A stretch of DNA of 7,910 nt from JBHIDJ01 sp046760105 (GCA_046760105.1 JBHIDJ010000133.1:1-7910); one strand, 5' to 3'. Counted from the first letter of the stretch, positions 1 to 5,650 are shown. Numbers and translations are program-made. Notes: generated by a model not told the origin, from the sequence alone.

Positions 1-83
1 CTACGTAGATTCAGCTGCTTGCTAGCTAATTCTGGGGGTTTGGGTGGCTCAGGAGATGAGCTAGCGCGCTGTAATCGGTGACT
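1..83. repeat. 83-bp direct repeat, copy A
   Basis: This stretch matches 1352-1434 at about 79 of 83 positions, with no gap and an offset of 1351 bp. It contains the arms GCTAGCT (21-27) and AGCTAGC (59-65) around a G-rich middle (33-56), so it could fold into a hairpin. Just after it, 71-95 holds a degenerate tandem of the GTAATC-GTGA type. It lies about 20 bp downstream of the stop codon of the HEPN gene. The other copy lies downstream of the PIN gene at 1552. It has no core sites of the integron attC type that I can see. Its function is unknown, and the window edge may cut it. Confidence 0.85.
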
Positions 84-102
84 AGTAATCAGTGAGATCC
101 GC

Positions 103-537
103 TCACCGGACTTTCCCTAGCGCAGGCACCTTTTCGAGCAGTAATCCAGTAACTCGGATCAGGTCGGCGATCAGTTGCTCATCCACTTCGAGATGCCCTT
201 CGTACTCCGCAGCATTTCGGCGGTCGTGGCAGAGCGCCAACACACGCCAATGCTCGGGGCCGAGGCCGAGCGTGTCCTGAAGACATTGGAATACAAGGTA
301 ACGGTTCTCCGAGCGGTAACCGTGCCAACGCAAGGCGGCGAGCGCCAGTGCATGCGAGGCGTTGTATGCAAGATCAAAACGGCTCTCCATGGCGAGCGAT
401 GGTTTGCGCGCGTCCGTGAGTCGGGCGCGCGCGGAGCGCACCAAACCATCGAATTCCTTTTGGCCGCCGGACTCCTTCTTTAACTTACCGATTCTTGCCA
501 GATTTTCGAGGTTTTTCCAGGGCATCGTCCGCGCCAA
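103..537 (-). CDS. HEPN-domain toxin of an MNT/HEPN toxin-antitoxin pair
   Basis: This 144-residue, mostly helical protein is probably the ribonuclease-type toxin of an MNT/HEPN pair. The key motif is R107-N108 followed by six residues and H115, which fits the HEPN pattern R-phi-X4-6-H for the RNA-cleaving active site. The start chosen is TTG at 537, which has AAGGA nine bases upstream; the ATG at 525 (residue 5) lacks a good Shine-Dalgarno sequence and is the alternative. The gene overlaps the upstream nucleotidyltransferase gene by 53 nt, so the two are almost surely co-transcribed and translationally coupled. In characterised MNT/HEPN systems the nucleotidyltransferase AMPylates a tyrosine in an R-X4-H-X-Y motif of the HEPN partner. 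Here no tyrosine follows the histidine (H115-L-E); one sits inside the motif instead (Y112). The HEPN call rests on the motif, size and partner, not on a database search. Confidence 0.8.
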   Translation of the reverse strand: MARTMPWKNLENLARIGKLKKESGGQKEFDGLVRSARARLTDARKPSLAMESRFDLAYNASHALALAALRWHGYRSENRYLVFQCLQDTLGLGPEHWRVLALCHDRRNAAEYEGHLEVDEQLIADLIRVTGLLLEKVPALGKVR

Positions 538-1108
538 CTAGCAAAATCCTTGGTTGCTTGAGCACTCGACTAAGAAACTCATTGTCGGCCGCAAGTTTGC
601 GACGTAATTCGCTTCGGCCGTACACAGTCGGATTGATGGTCCGGCCGAGTCTGGTTTCCACCTTTGTCAGAAGCGGGAACACATCGGCGTACGACAACTT
701 CTCACCGATCACCATGAGGTCGATATCGCTGCTCGCCGTGTCCGTTCCCTTGGCAACCGATCCATAAATGAAGGCGGCGTGGACCCGATCCGCCAACGGA
801 GCCAACGCCTCGCGCAGCACGTCCCCCACACCAAAGGTTTTCAAGACAATGCCACGCATCTCCTCAAAAATCGGCGCTTGGCGGTTTGCCTGGTAGTGCT
901 TCTGGTTGCCGATCTTTGTGACCGTGGCCAAGCCCGCGGCCGCCAGCCTCTCCAGCTCCCGCTGTACAGCCCCGATTCCGACTCCGGCGAAGCGCACGAC
1001 CTCGTTCGCGTAATAGCTTCGACTCGGGTTGCCGAACAGCAGCCCGAGCACCCGGCGCCGCGTCTTCGAAAACAGGGCCTCAGAAAGGCTGGGATTCTTC
1101 ATTCCCAT
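485..1108 (-). CDS. Winged-helix/nucleotidyltransferase fusion, MNT-type antitoxin
   Basis: This 207-residue protein has two parts. Residues 8-75 look like a winged helix-turn-helix (helices around 33-41 and 46-59, wing around 60-73). Residues 100-190 form a minimal nucleotidyltransferase with the motif GSVAKG (116-121) followed by D128-I-D130, the metal-binding pair of the Pol-beta superfamily. By family knowledge it should neutralise the HEPN partner, possibly by AMPylation, while the N-terminal domain probably binds DNA. The third acidic residue of canonical nucleotidyltransferases is not obvious: the expected strand reads INPTVY (158-163). An open frame extends upstream to 1240, but that part reads through a dispersed repeat and is judged non-coding. 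ATG 1108 is chosen because a promoter would start transcription at about that base, giving a leaderless mRNA. ATG 1102 (residue 3) is the alternative. Confidence 0.85.
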   Translation of the reverse strand: MGMKNPSLSEALFSKTRRRVLGLLFGNPSRSYYANEVVRFAGVGIGAVQRELERLAAAGLATVTKIGNQKHYQANRQAPIFEEMRGIVLKTFGVGDVLREALAPLADRVHAAFIYGSVAKGTDTASSDIDLMVIGEKLSYADVFPLLTKVETRLGRTINPTVYGRSELRRKLAADNEFLSRVLKQPRILLVGADDALEKPRKSGKNR

Positions 1109-1144
1109 ATTGGGTATGATAATTCCCTTTTTGGGTATGATCAA
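1101..1144 (-). promoter_or_regulatory. Promoter and tandem operator of the MNT/HEPN operon
   Basis: On the minus strand a -35-like TTGATC (1139-1144) and a -10-like TATCAT (1116-1121, five of six matches) are separated by 17 bp. Two copies of a 19-bp unit overlap it: on the plus strand ATTCCCATATTGGGTATGA (1101-1119) and ATTCCCTTTTTGGGTATGA (1122-1140). They are 21 bp apart, or two DNA turns, and each has a CCC/GGG dyad. One fills the promoter spacer and the other covers the -10 box and start codon. This fits repression by the winged-helix domain of the adjacent protein. Only seven bases separate the -10 box from the ATG at 1108. Confidence 0.7.
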
Positions 1145-1187
1145 CAGCGTCTCTTTTTGACTGCCCAGGGCCTGTGGGGCGTGAGTC

Positions 1188-1227
1188 GCCTCACTGCAGT
1201 AGCAAGTAGCAAGGTACAAGTAGCAAG
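1188..1227. repeat. 40-bp dispersed repeat (AGTAGCAAG type), copy A
   Basis: It matches 6999-7038 at 38 of 40 positions. Internally it is a degenerate tandem of TAGCAAG/GTACAAG units of 7-8 bases. It lies 80 bp upstream of the nucleotidyltransferase start. Read on the minus strand it encodes a YLATCYCS-like peptide, which explains why the open frame runs far beyond the true gene start. The remaining bases of the gene-free stretch 1109-1551 hold the promoter, this repeat, the 83-bp repeat copy B and otherwise nothing I recognise. Confidence 0.85.
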
Positions 1228-1351
1228 CAAAACTAAGCATTTGTACTGCTACTTCTTATACCCACGCAGCGCTTACAGTATGAAAGCCTAGTGGTGTAAG
1301 AGCACTAACTAGAAACATTCGACGGTGAGAAATGGAGGTGGGTTTACATTT

Positions 1352-1434
1352 CTACCTAGAATCAGCTGCTTGCTAGCTAATTCTGGGGGTTTGGGTGGCT
1401 CAGGAGGTGAGCTAGCGCACTGTAATCGGTGACT
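1352..1434. repeat. 83-bp direct repeat, copy B
   Basis: This is the second copy of the repeat at 1-83, differing at about four positions. It keeps the GCTAGCT/AGCTAGC arms and the G-rich middle. It continues into a degenerate tandem of GGTGACT/GGTGATT units up to about 1456. It lies about 120 bp downstream of the stop codon of the PIN gene at 1552. Together with copy A it brackets the MNT/HEPN operon. Confidence 0.85.
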
Positions 1435-1551
1435 GGTGATTGGTCACTGGTGATTAGAGCCGACCGAGCACTGGGTAATTATGAAAATTGCTCTGCTGCA
1501 CGCGCCCATCCTTAAACGTAATCGCCCCATAGAGCGTGTGCTAACGCGTCA

Positions 1552-1971
1552 TCACCGCTTGGGAATGATAGTAAACGGTCGTCCCCGTTTGAGGCGGTAT
1601 ACGCTGAAGTCGCGGCGGTCGAGCGTGAAGATGTCCCGCAGGCCTTCACGATTGGCCACATGTACGAGTGTGGCGTCGGCGAAGTCCATAGGGAGATCGG
1701 CGTACTTATGCATCAATGACCGGATGTTCGGGACATCGTCAGTGTCAACAGGCAGAACTTTCAGGGCGCCGCGTTCGATTATTTCGAGGAGCGCCCCCTG
1801 CGCATCGGCCGAGAAGGCCAACAGATACATAGCCTCGGTCACAGGCATCCACGTCGTCACAAGCGGCGTTCCTATCCGCTTCAATGTCTCGACGCACAGC
1901 TTGTGATCGCGATCGTCTCGATGCAGGATTGCAACCAGCGGGCCGGCGTCGACTAGGACGCCGCGGGTCAC
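1552..1971 (-). CDS. PIN-domain toxin (VapC-like), module 1
   Basis: This 139-residue protein has the size and acidic residues of a PIN-domain ribonuclease: D8 in the N-terminal VDAGPLVAIL strand, E46 in PVTEA, D96/D99 in MDFADATL and D118 in FTLDRRDF. VapC-type toxins of this family cleave structured RNAs such as tRNA or rRNA using divalent metal; the actual target here cannot be read from the sequence. The start is GTG at 1971, which overlaps the stop of the antitoxin gene as GTGA (1968-1971), the usual arrangement for translational coupling. All four acidic positions are present and the frame is unbroken, so the toxin is probably functional. A 139-codon frame with no internal stops beside a ribbon-helix-helix gene makes the call firm; the subfamily is less certain. 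Confidence 0.92.
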   Translation of the reverse strand: MTRGVLVDAGPLVAILHRDDRDHKLCVETLKRIGTPLVTTWMPVTEAMYLLAFSADAQGALLEIIERGALKVLPVDTDDVPNIRSLMHKYADLPMDFADATLVHVANREGLRDIFTLDRRDFSVYRLKRGRPFTIIPKR

Positions 1972-2228
1972 TGCCGGTTTCTCTTAGACAAGGCCTCGCG
2001 GAAAGCTCGTTTGTGGGCGCGCGCGAGCTCAGGTGGGCCCCCTGTGGCAATACCAACCAGGTCCGACATCATGGCATAGGGGTGGCCCGCCCGCGCGGCA
2101 GTATCCTCTTCTTCCGCGAGCCGAAGCAGCGCTTCGCGGAGCATGTCTGACTTTGTGCGACCGCTACGCCGTGCAAGGCGCCTAAGTAGTGCCTCGGTCT
2201 CCGGATCAAGTCTTACACTGGTGGGCAT
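1968..2228 (-). CDS. Ribbon-helix-helix antitoxin, module 1
   Basis: This 86-residue protein begins with a strand TSVRLDPE and two helices (about residues 11-20 and 24-36), the ribbon-helix-helix fold used by many antitoxins to bind operators as dimers. The C-terminal half, from about residue 40, would wrap the PIN toxin. The frame is open further upstream to 2327, but ATG 2228 is chosen because it starts right at the conserved strand and has GAGG eight bases upstream. The longer version would read through the operator and promoter. The stop overlaps the toxin start by 4 nt. Autorepression through the palindrome at 2246-2267 is inferred. Confidence 0.88.
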   Translation of the reverse strand: MPTSVRLDPETEALLRRLARRSGRTKSDMLREALLRLAEEEDTAARAGHPYAMMSDLVGIATGGPPELARAHKRAFREALSKRNRQ

Positions 2229-2245
2229 GTTATCTGCCTCTGTTT

Positions 2246-2285
2246 TGTAGTACAAAATTGTACTACATACACCCAGGGCCGACAA
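2246..2285 (-). promoter_or_regulatory. Promoter and 22-bp operator of PIN module 1
   Basis: The palindrome at 2246-2267 has perfect 10-bp arms TGTAGTACAA and TTGTACTACA around two central bases. On the minus strand a -10-like TACAAT (2257-2262) lies inside it, 17 bp from a -35-like TTGTCG (2280-2285). A repressor bound there would block the promoter directly. It ends 17 bp before the antitoxin ATG at 2228. Confidence 0.75.
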
Positions 2286-2318
2286 GGAATCCTCCCCCAA
2301 CGAGTGGGGGAGGAATTC
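2286..2318. repeat. Strong GC-rich hairpin, possible IS200/IS605-type end
   Basis: The arms CCTCCCCCA (2291-2299) and TGGGGGAGG (2305-2313) form a perfect 9-bp stem with a five-base loop, flanked by GGAAT on the left and AATTC on the right. There is no T-run, so it is a poor intrinsic terminator. The pattern GAAT-hairpin-GGAATTCA resembles terminal hairpins of IS200/IS605-type elements. No tnpA or tnpB is visible. The stretch 2319-2510 beyond it holds a small palindrome (CCCCGCGGGG, 2423-2432) and nothing else I recognise. Confidence 0.45.
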
Positions 2319-2510
2319 ATGGGGCAAATTACGACGCCCACGTCATAAATCATGCAGCTCCGTCAAAGCCCCCCTTTAGATTCTGCAACAACTCGTACGC
2401 ACACCGTTCGGCGGCACCCCGGCCCCGCGGGGTAGGCTGTTACAAATCAGGATCTTTTCTCCCCCTTCCCTGAACGAAGCCCAACCCTTAAGGAAGCCAC
2501 TCGCCGGTGG

Positions 2511-2936
2511 TCAACGGCGTCCTTGTCCCTGCAGAGTCTTAAGAAACTGTCGAGCTGTCACAATTCTTGTTTTTTCGACCCTCTCGAGGACCAACAACCC
2601 GTGTTTATCGCCCGTCACCAGACAGTCAGCCCCACTCGCGAGCGCGGTGGCGAGCACCCCATTGTCGTTAGGGTCAGAGGACAGCTCCACGTCCGGCAGT
2701 TCTTTGATCACGATGGCTTGCTGGCGCAGTCCATTGACCATATTCCCGGCTTCCGAGGGTTTCAGGAACGGGTGCAGCTTTTTGTAGCGACTCACACGGC
2801 GAAACTCGGCAAGCTGCCACTCGGACGTCACCAACTGGAACCGTTTTTTGCGCTACGCCTGGTAGGTAAGATCCGGCGGGGTGTCAGACGTAATCAACGC
2901 AGCGATCAGGACGCCCGTGTCCAGAACAACGCGCAT
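2511..2936 (-). pseudogene. PIN-domain toxin gene with an internal amber codon, module 2
   Basis: Read from ATG 2936 this is a 141-codon PIN-domain frame in which codon 28 is TAG (2853-2855). The frame is otherwise continuous: the first 27 codons start MRVVLDTGVLIAAL and carry catalytic D6, and the part after the stop carries E44, D91 in DPNDN and D110 in TGDKHG. A single base change from TGG (Trp) would explain the stop, and a Trp fits the context YQA-x-RKKRF as I remember the family. Re-initiation at TTG 2834 or GTG 2831 would give about 107 residues lacking D6, so probably no nuclease. The gene begins 5 nt after its antitoxin's stop. It is most likely a toxin inactivated by a nonsense mutation; a sequencing error or amber suppression are alternatives. 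Confidence 0.85.
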
Positions 2937-2941
2937 CGGTT

Positions 2942-3169
2942 TCAGTCGCCACCGACGGCCTCCTCAATCGCCTCCAGAATCTCAGCCTGCGAACACGCCC
3001 GATTGCGTTTCTTTACATCTTGAACGACCAGCTCGAAAAGCCGTGCCTGTACGGCTTCGTCGACAAACCGGGAAAGATCGCCCTTCTTCGTCCCTTTGCG
3101 CGCCAAGTAAGAGCGTAGAGCGCGATCCGTGTCCTCGGGTACGACAACTGACCACCGAACATTACTCAT
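2942..3169 (-). CDS. Ribbon-helix-helix antitoxin, module 2
   Basis: This 75-residue protein starts with an RWSVVVPED strand followed by helices at about 13-24 and 28-50, which suggests a ribbon-helix-helix DNA-binding antitoxin. The C-terminal tail (about 50-75) is the likely toxin-binding part. ATG 3169 is chosen because it has a G-run eight bases upstream; the open frame goes on to 3226 but would then pass through the operator-like palindrome. The partner PIN gene follows after 5 nt and carries a nonsense codon, so this antitoxin may now be an orphan that can still repress its own promoter. Confidence 0.82.
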   Translation of the reverse strand: MSNVRWSVVVPEDTDRALRSYLARKGTKKGDLSRFVDEAVQARLFELVVQDVKKRNRACSQAEILEAIEEAVGGD

Positions 3170-3208
3170 CAGAATAACCCCCAAAACACAAAATCCGTCC
3201 TTAGGAGT

Positions 3209-3235
3209 ATGCACACATATGTGCATAGATGCACA
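3209..3235. promoter_or_regulatory. Operator-like triple half-site upstream of antitoxin 2
   Basis: Three 7-bp half-sites alternate in direction: ATGCACA (3209-3215), TGTGCAT (3220-3226) and ATGCACA (3229-3235), separated by 4 and 2 bp. Neighbouring half-sites form two overlapping perfect palindromes. The array lies 40-66 bp upstream of the antitoxin start at 3169, as expected for an autoregulatory ribbon-helix-helix operator. I could not assign a convincing -35/-10 pair around it. Confidence 0.6.
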
Positions 3236-3290
3236 ACTTCATCTAGGCAATGACTGAAAATCACCCACTCGGCGACTCATTTTCAACCAC

Positions 3291-3648
3291 TCCCGCTTTA
3301 CTCGAGCCGAGCGATGCGCGTGGGTGAAGGGCAAGCCCGAAGGGGCGCAGCAGGGACCTGCGCGTTCGCGCCAGGCACAAGGAAGTGCCTTGCGCGAACC
3401 TGCTGAGACGAGCGCTGAGCGAGGGAACCCCGGTTTTCGGGGCGCAGAGTCAGGGGAAATGGCTTTGGGAACTTTGGCCGCTCTCGCGCTTCCTGCGCTC
3501 GCGGCACTTGTGTGTCCCTGCACATCGGCCGAAACCCAAAGTTCCTCGTCTGCCGGCGACCGACAGGGGTGTCGGAAGTTAGAGCGATGCAGGAGCAATT
3601 GCCGGGACGAAACCCGGCTAATACATCGTCGGCGTAGCCGACTCAGGT
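3291..3648. repeat. Structured intergenic repeat, copy 1
   Basis: This copy fills most of the gap between hipA and antitoxin 2. Its head (CTTTACTCGAGCCGAGCGA, 3296-3314) matches copy 3 at 18 of 19 positions, and its tail (3622-3646) matches copy 2 (5623-5647). Hairpins are H1, arms 3364-3378 and 3385-3399 (14 of 15 pairs, six-base loop); a 10-bp pair GGAACTTTGG/CCAAAGTTCC (3468-3477 with 3536-3545); H3, GCCGGG/CCCGGC (3601-3606 with 3613-3618, six-base loop); and H4, GTCGGC-GTA-GCCGAC (3628-3642). An extra 7-bp inverted repeat TGAAAAT/ATTTTCA (3255-3261, 3279-3285) precedes it. Open frames across it are judged non-coding. Confidence 0.8.
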
Positions 3649-3684
3649 CCGCCGCGCCGCCTTCTGCGCGGCGAAAAACATTCC

Positions 3685-4995
3685 TTATTTGCCCTTCTCG
3701 TAAGCCTCAAGATTAAGCAATGTACGTTTCGAGCGTTGTTCGATCACTTCTAGAATTCTCGGCAGAATAGATTGTTCTCCATGGCGCTCCTGGAACTCGG
3801 TCGCTGCTCCCGGCGCGACTCTAACTCCTATATCCCTATAGTCGTGCTCAGCGAGGGATCGCGAGGCGCTAACAATTTTCTCCGACATGGACTTCAGTTT
3901 TTCTTGCAACAGCTTCCATCTGATCTCAACGTCTGTGGCAAACGCTTCCCAGTGCCTACCAATGATCAGATCTGGGCGGTCCTCATCGCCGATCCGCATG
4001 GCTAATCTAGCGGCTAGATGCGGGTACACTGTTGTACTCAGTAGGTCATAAAAGGGGGCCAAGCGCGGACCGCTGCCGGGCAACAGGAGTGACAGATTCT
4101 TCGCGTGCGCATCGGCATTTCCGATCAAGTAATTGAAAATCACCCAGCTCAACAGCGTGTTTACATCAGCAGCCGGTCGAAAACTGTAGTTACGCACTAG
4201 CTTGAAACATGCTTGGAGCGATGGGCCGCCCTCCGTTTCGTACTTAAGATCCGGCCCAAGGCTTAGTGCCTGACAAAAATCTTCCTGGTGCAACCGCCGC
4301 ACCCGTCCATCCGTTCCACGCTCGCGGTCATAGCGCTCTACGAGATAGAGGGCATCAATTCCCTCCCGTATGATCGCCGTGGGCACGGGTAGTCCCATCG
4401 CCTGTGCGAGGTTTATGCAAAAAGCTTCGTTCGCGACCGAGCCCTCGAGATCTCGAATCGGGGGCTTCAAGATGTGCGAGCTCGGGTACGCTCCCAGCGC
4501 GAGGAAGATACGATCATCCTCCGCATACACGGGGAGCTTGTACTGGGCACCCGCGAGCGATAGACGCAGCCCTTCCTCGCCTGCAAGCAGTGGTCGGTTT
4601 GGGAGTGTTCCCATAAGCTCATGGAGCTCTTGCTCAGTTAGTGGGCGGTACTCCCCTTGTGCTGAAGGACTTGTACCTTCCGGCAGAATGGAAACCGCGC
4701 CCGCACATTCGCCCCCGATCGCTTCGAGCAGTGCGAAGTCGTTCTGCTCTGAGAGACCCAACTTGCGCGTGACAGCTCGCCTCAGATCCCCTTCCGGCAA
4801 TAAGTTGGCGAAAAACGGTCGTGCAGCGTCGTGGTCGAATACGCGTTCTTGTATGGGCAGAGACAGCGATAGCGGAATGGCGTCTTTGTTATCGAGCCAA
4901 CGCGGGTCATACTGAAACGCAAAGCGCCGCTGCTCATCCAGCCATAGACGACCAACTGGAGAGCCATGCAGATAGACAGAGAGCGATGTCGCCAC
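3685..4995 (-). CDS. HipA-type serine/threonine kinase toxin
   Basis: This 436-residue protein is close in length to E. coli HipA (440), whose known target is glutamyl-tRNA synthetase GltX; the target here is unknown. The N-terminal HipA domain (about 1-105) is followed by the kinase core. S146 in LSLAGAQYK matches the position of the autophosphorylated serine of the E. coli protein, K177 in HILKP is the ATP-binding lysine, D295 in GNADAHAKN is the catalytic base with N300 as metal ligand, and D317 in PFYDLL is the second metal-binding aspartate. All key residues are present, so the kinase should be active. The start is GTG at 4995, overlapping the TAG stop of hipB by one base (TAGTG), which indicates coupled translation. 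No truncation or frameshift is seen. Confidence 0.97.
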   Translation of the reverse strand: MATSLSVYLHGSPVGRLWLDEQRRFAFQYDPRWLDNKDAIPLSLSLPIQERVFDHDAARPFFANLLPEGDLRRAVTRKLGLSEQNDFALLEAIGGECAGAVSILPEGTSPSAQGEYRPLTEQELHELMGTLPNRPLLAGEEGLRLSLAGAQYKLPVYAEDDRIFLALGAYPSSHILKPPIRDLEGSVANEAFCINLAQAMGLPVPTAIIREGIDALYLVERYDRERGTDGRVRRLHQEDFCQALSLGPDLKYETEGGPSLQACFKLVRNYSFRPAADVNTLLSWVIFNYLIGNADAHAKNLSLLLPGSGPRLAPFYDLLSTTVYPHLAARLAMRIGDEDRPDLIIGRHWEAFATDVEIRWKLLQEKLKSMSEKIVSASRSLAEHDYRDIGVRVAPGAATEFQERHGEQSILPRILEVIEQRSKRTLLNLEAYEKGK

Positions 4996-5240
4996 TACGC
5001 AGGCCAGCTACGAGGACCAACGGTGACCTCCAGGCCAAGGCAAGCGACCAGCTGAAGTACCTTGCCGAGTTCCAACGTCGGCTTCCCGTTTTCGAGTTCG
5101 GACAGAAAACGCGTGCCGATCCCACACAGAGCGACGACGTCGGCCTGAGTCAGCTGATCCTGCTTCCGCTTGGCCCGGACGATTTGCCCTAGGTGCGCAG
5201 GGTTTTTCACTTTACCGTACGGTAAGCTTTCGGTCGGCAT
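4995..5240 (-). CDS. HipB-type antitoxin and repressor
   Basis: This 81-residue protein carries an XRE/Cro-type helix-turn-helix: LTQADVVALCGIGTRFLSELENGK spans residues 30-53, written here as LTQADVVALC and the recognition part GTRFLSELENGK. It should bind the operators upstream of its own gene and hold HipA inactive. Two ATGs are possible, at 5246 and 5240. AGGAG directly abuts the first but is six bases from the second, so 5240 is preferred. Operator 1 (5212-5225) lies inside the coding region and encodes residues Leu6 to Lys10. The protein ends in RSWPA, with a Trp near the C-terminus. Confidence 0.95.
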   Translation of the reverse strand: MPTESLPYGKVKNPAHLGQIVRAKRKQDQLTQADVVALCGIGTRFLSELENGKPTLELGKVLQLVACLGLEVTVGPRSWPA

Positions 5241-5324
5241 AGCCATCTCCTAGTTGTTTTTTTACCGTACGGGTAAGCTAATGCACTTTAGACCGCCTGT
5301 CAACAAGAATTTTACCGTACGGTA
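5211..5324. promoter_or_regulatory. Three hipBA operators at 50-bp spacing
   Basis: The plus-strand sequence TTTACCGTAC begins at 5211, 5261 and 5311, exactly 50 bp apart. Site 1 is the perfect palindrome TTACCGTACGGTAA (5212-5225), inside hipB. Site 2 is the same with one extra G (TTACCGTACGGGTAA, 5262-5276) and touches the -10 box. Site 3 is TACCGTACGGTA (5313-5324), just upstream of the -35 box. The layout resembles E. coli hipBA, where HipB binds several operators, but the operator sequence is different. Confidence 0.85.
5275..5303 (-). promoter_or_regulatory. hipBA promoter
   Basis: On the minus strand a perfect -35 box TTGACA (5298-5303) is followed after 17 bp by a weak -10 box TAGCTT (5275-5280). 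Transcription would start near 5268, about 30 bases before the hipB ATG, leaving room for the AGGAG ribosome binding site. Operator 2 overlaps the -10 box by two bases and the start point, so HipB bound there should exclude RNA polymerase. Confidence 0.7.
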
Positions 5325-5360
5325 CAAAACGTTAGAGGCGGTGGGGAAGGGAACTGGCGG

Positions 5361-5650
5361 GGAGGGTGTTTTAGTTTTTCACCCCCTTGGTCAAGCCGAG
5401 GCCGAGGGCAGCCGAAGTTGGGCACGAAGTGGTCCGGGAGGGAGACCGGACGTCCGCGCCAGGGACAGGGAGGTCCCTTGCGCTGACCCCCTGAGGCCAC
5501 CGACGGTCCGAGGGCAGCCGCGAGGTTGGCGGCCGCCGACCCAGGGCGTCCTTTCTTTTGGTTCGTTTTCTTTGGACGAGCAAAGAAAATGAACCCGTCG
5601 GACGGGGCCGGAACCCCGTTAGTACATCGTCGCCGTAGGCGACTCAGCGG
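5361..5650. repeat. Structured intergenic repeat, copy 2
   Basis: This copy fills the gap between hipB's operators and the 3' end of the patatin gene. Hairpins are H1, arms 5452-5466 and 5473-5487 (13 of 15 pairs, six-base loop); H2, GGTTCGTTTTCTTTG with CAAAGAAAATGAACC (5560-5574 with 5581-5595, 14 of 15 pairs, six-base loop); H3, ACGGGG/CCCCGT (5602-5607 with 5614-5619, six-base loop); and H4, GTCGCC-GTA-GGCGAC (5629-5643). The head aligns with copies 1 and 3 through CAAGCCGAG (5392-5400) and GCACGAAGTGG (5422-5432). Hairpins like H2 are familiar to me from intergenic regions of gammaproteobacteria. Open frames across it are judged non-coding. Confidence 0.8.

Noticed and set aside
92..106. 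Terminator hairpin GTGAG/CTCAC at the end of the HEPN gene
   Set aside because: The stem is only five bases, overlaps the stop codon and has no T-run on the transcribed strand.
1109..1240. 44-codon N-terminal extension of the nucleotidyltransferase
   Set aside because: It reads through the 40-bp repeat, the -35/-10 boxes and the operator; the same peptide arises upstream of the unrelated patatin gene.
1..1434. Integron attC sites for the 83-bp repeats
   Set aside because: No core sites of the attC type are visible and the flanking genes lack the usual cassette arrangement.
1188..1456. CRISPR array from the short tandem units
   Set aside because: The units are only 7-14 bases, degenerate and without unique spacers.
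3239..3716. Open frames on both strands over 3239-3716
   Set aside because: They lie in structured repeat copy 1, overlap each other, and have low-complexity Arg/Ala/Pro-rich products with no domain; the hairpins explain the sequence.
4370..4915. Plus-strand open frame of 181 codons opposite hipA
   Set aside because: It is antisense to a clear hipA gene and has a biased Ser/Arg-rich product typical of a shadow frame.
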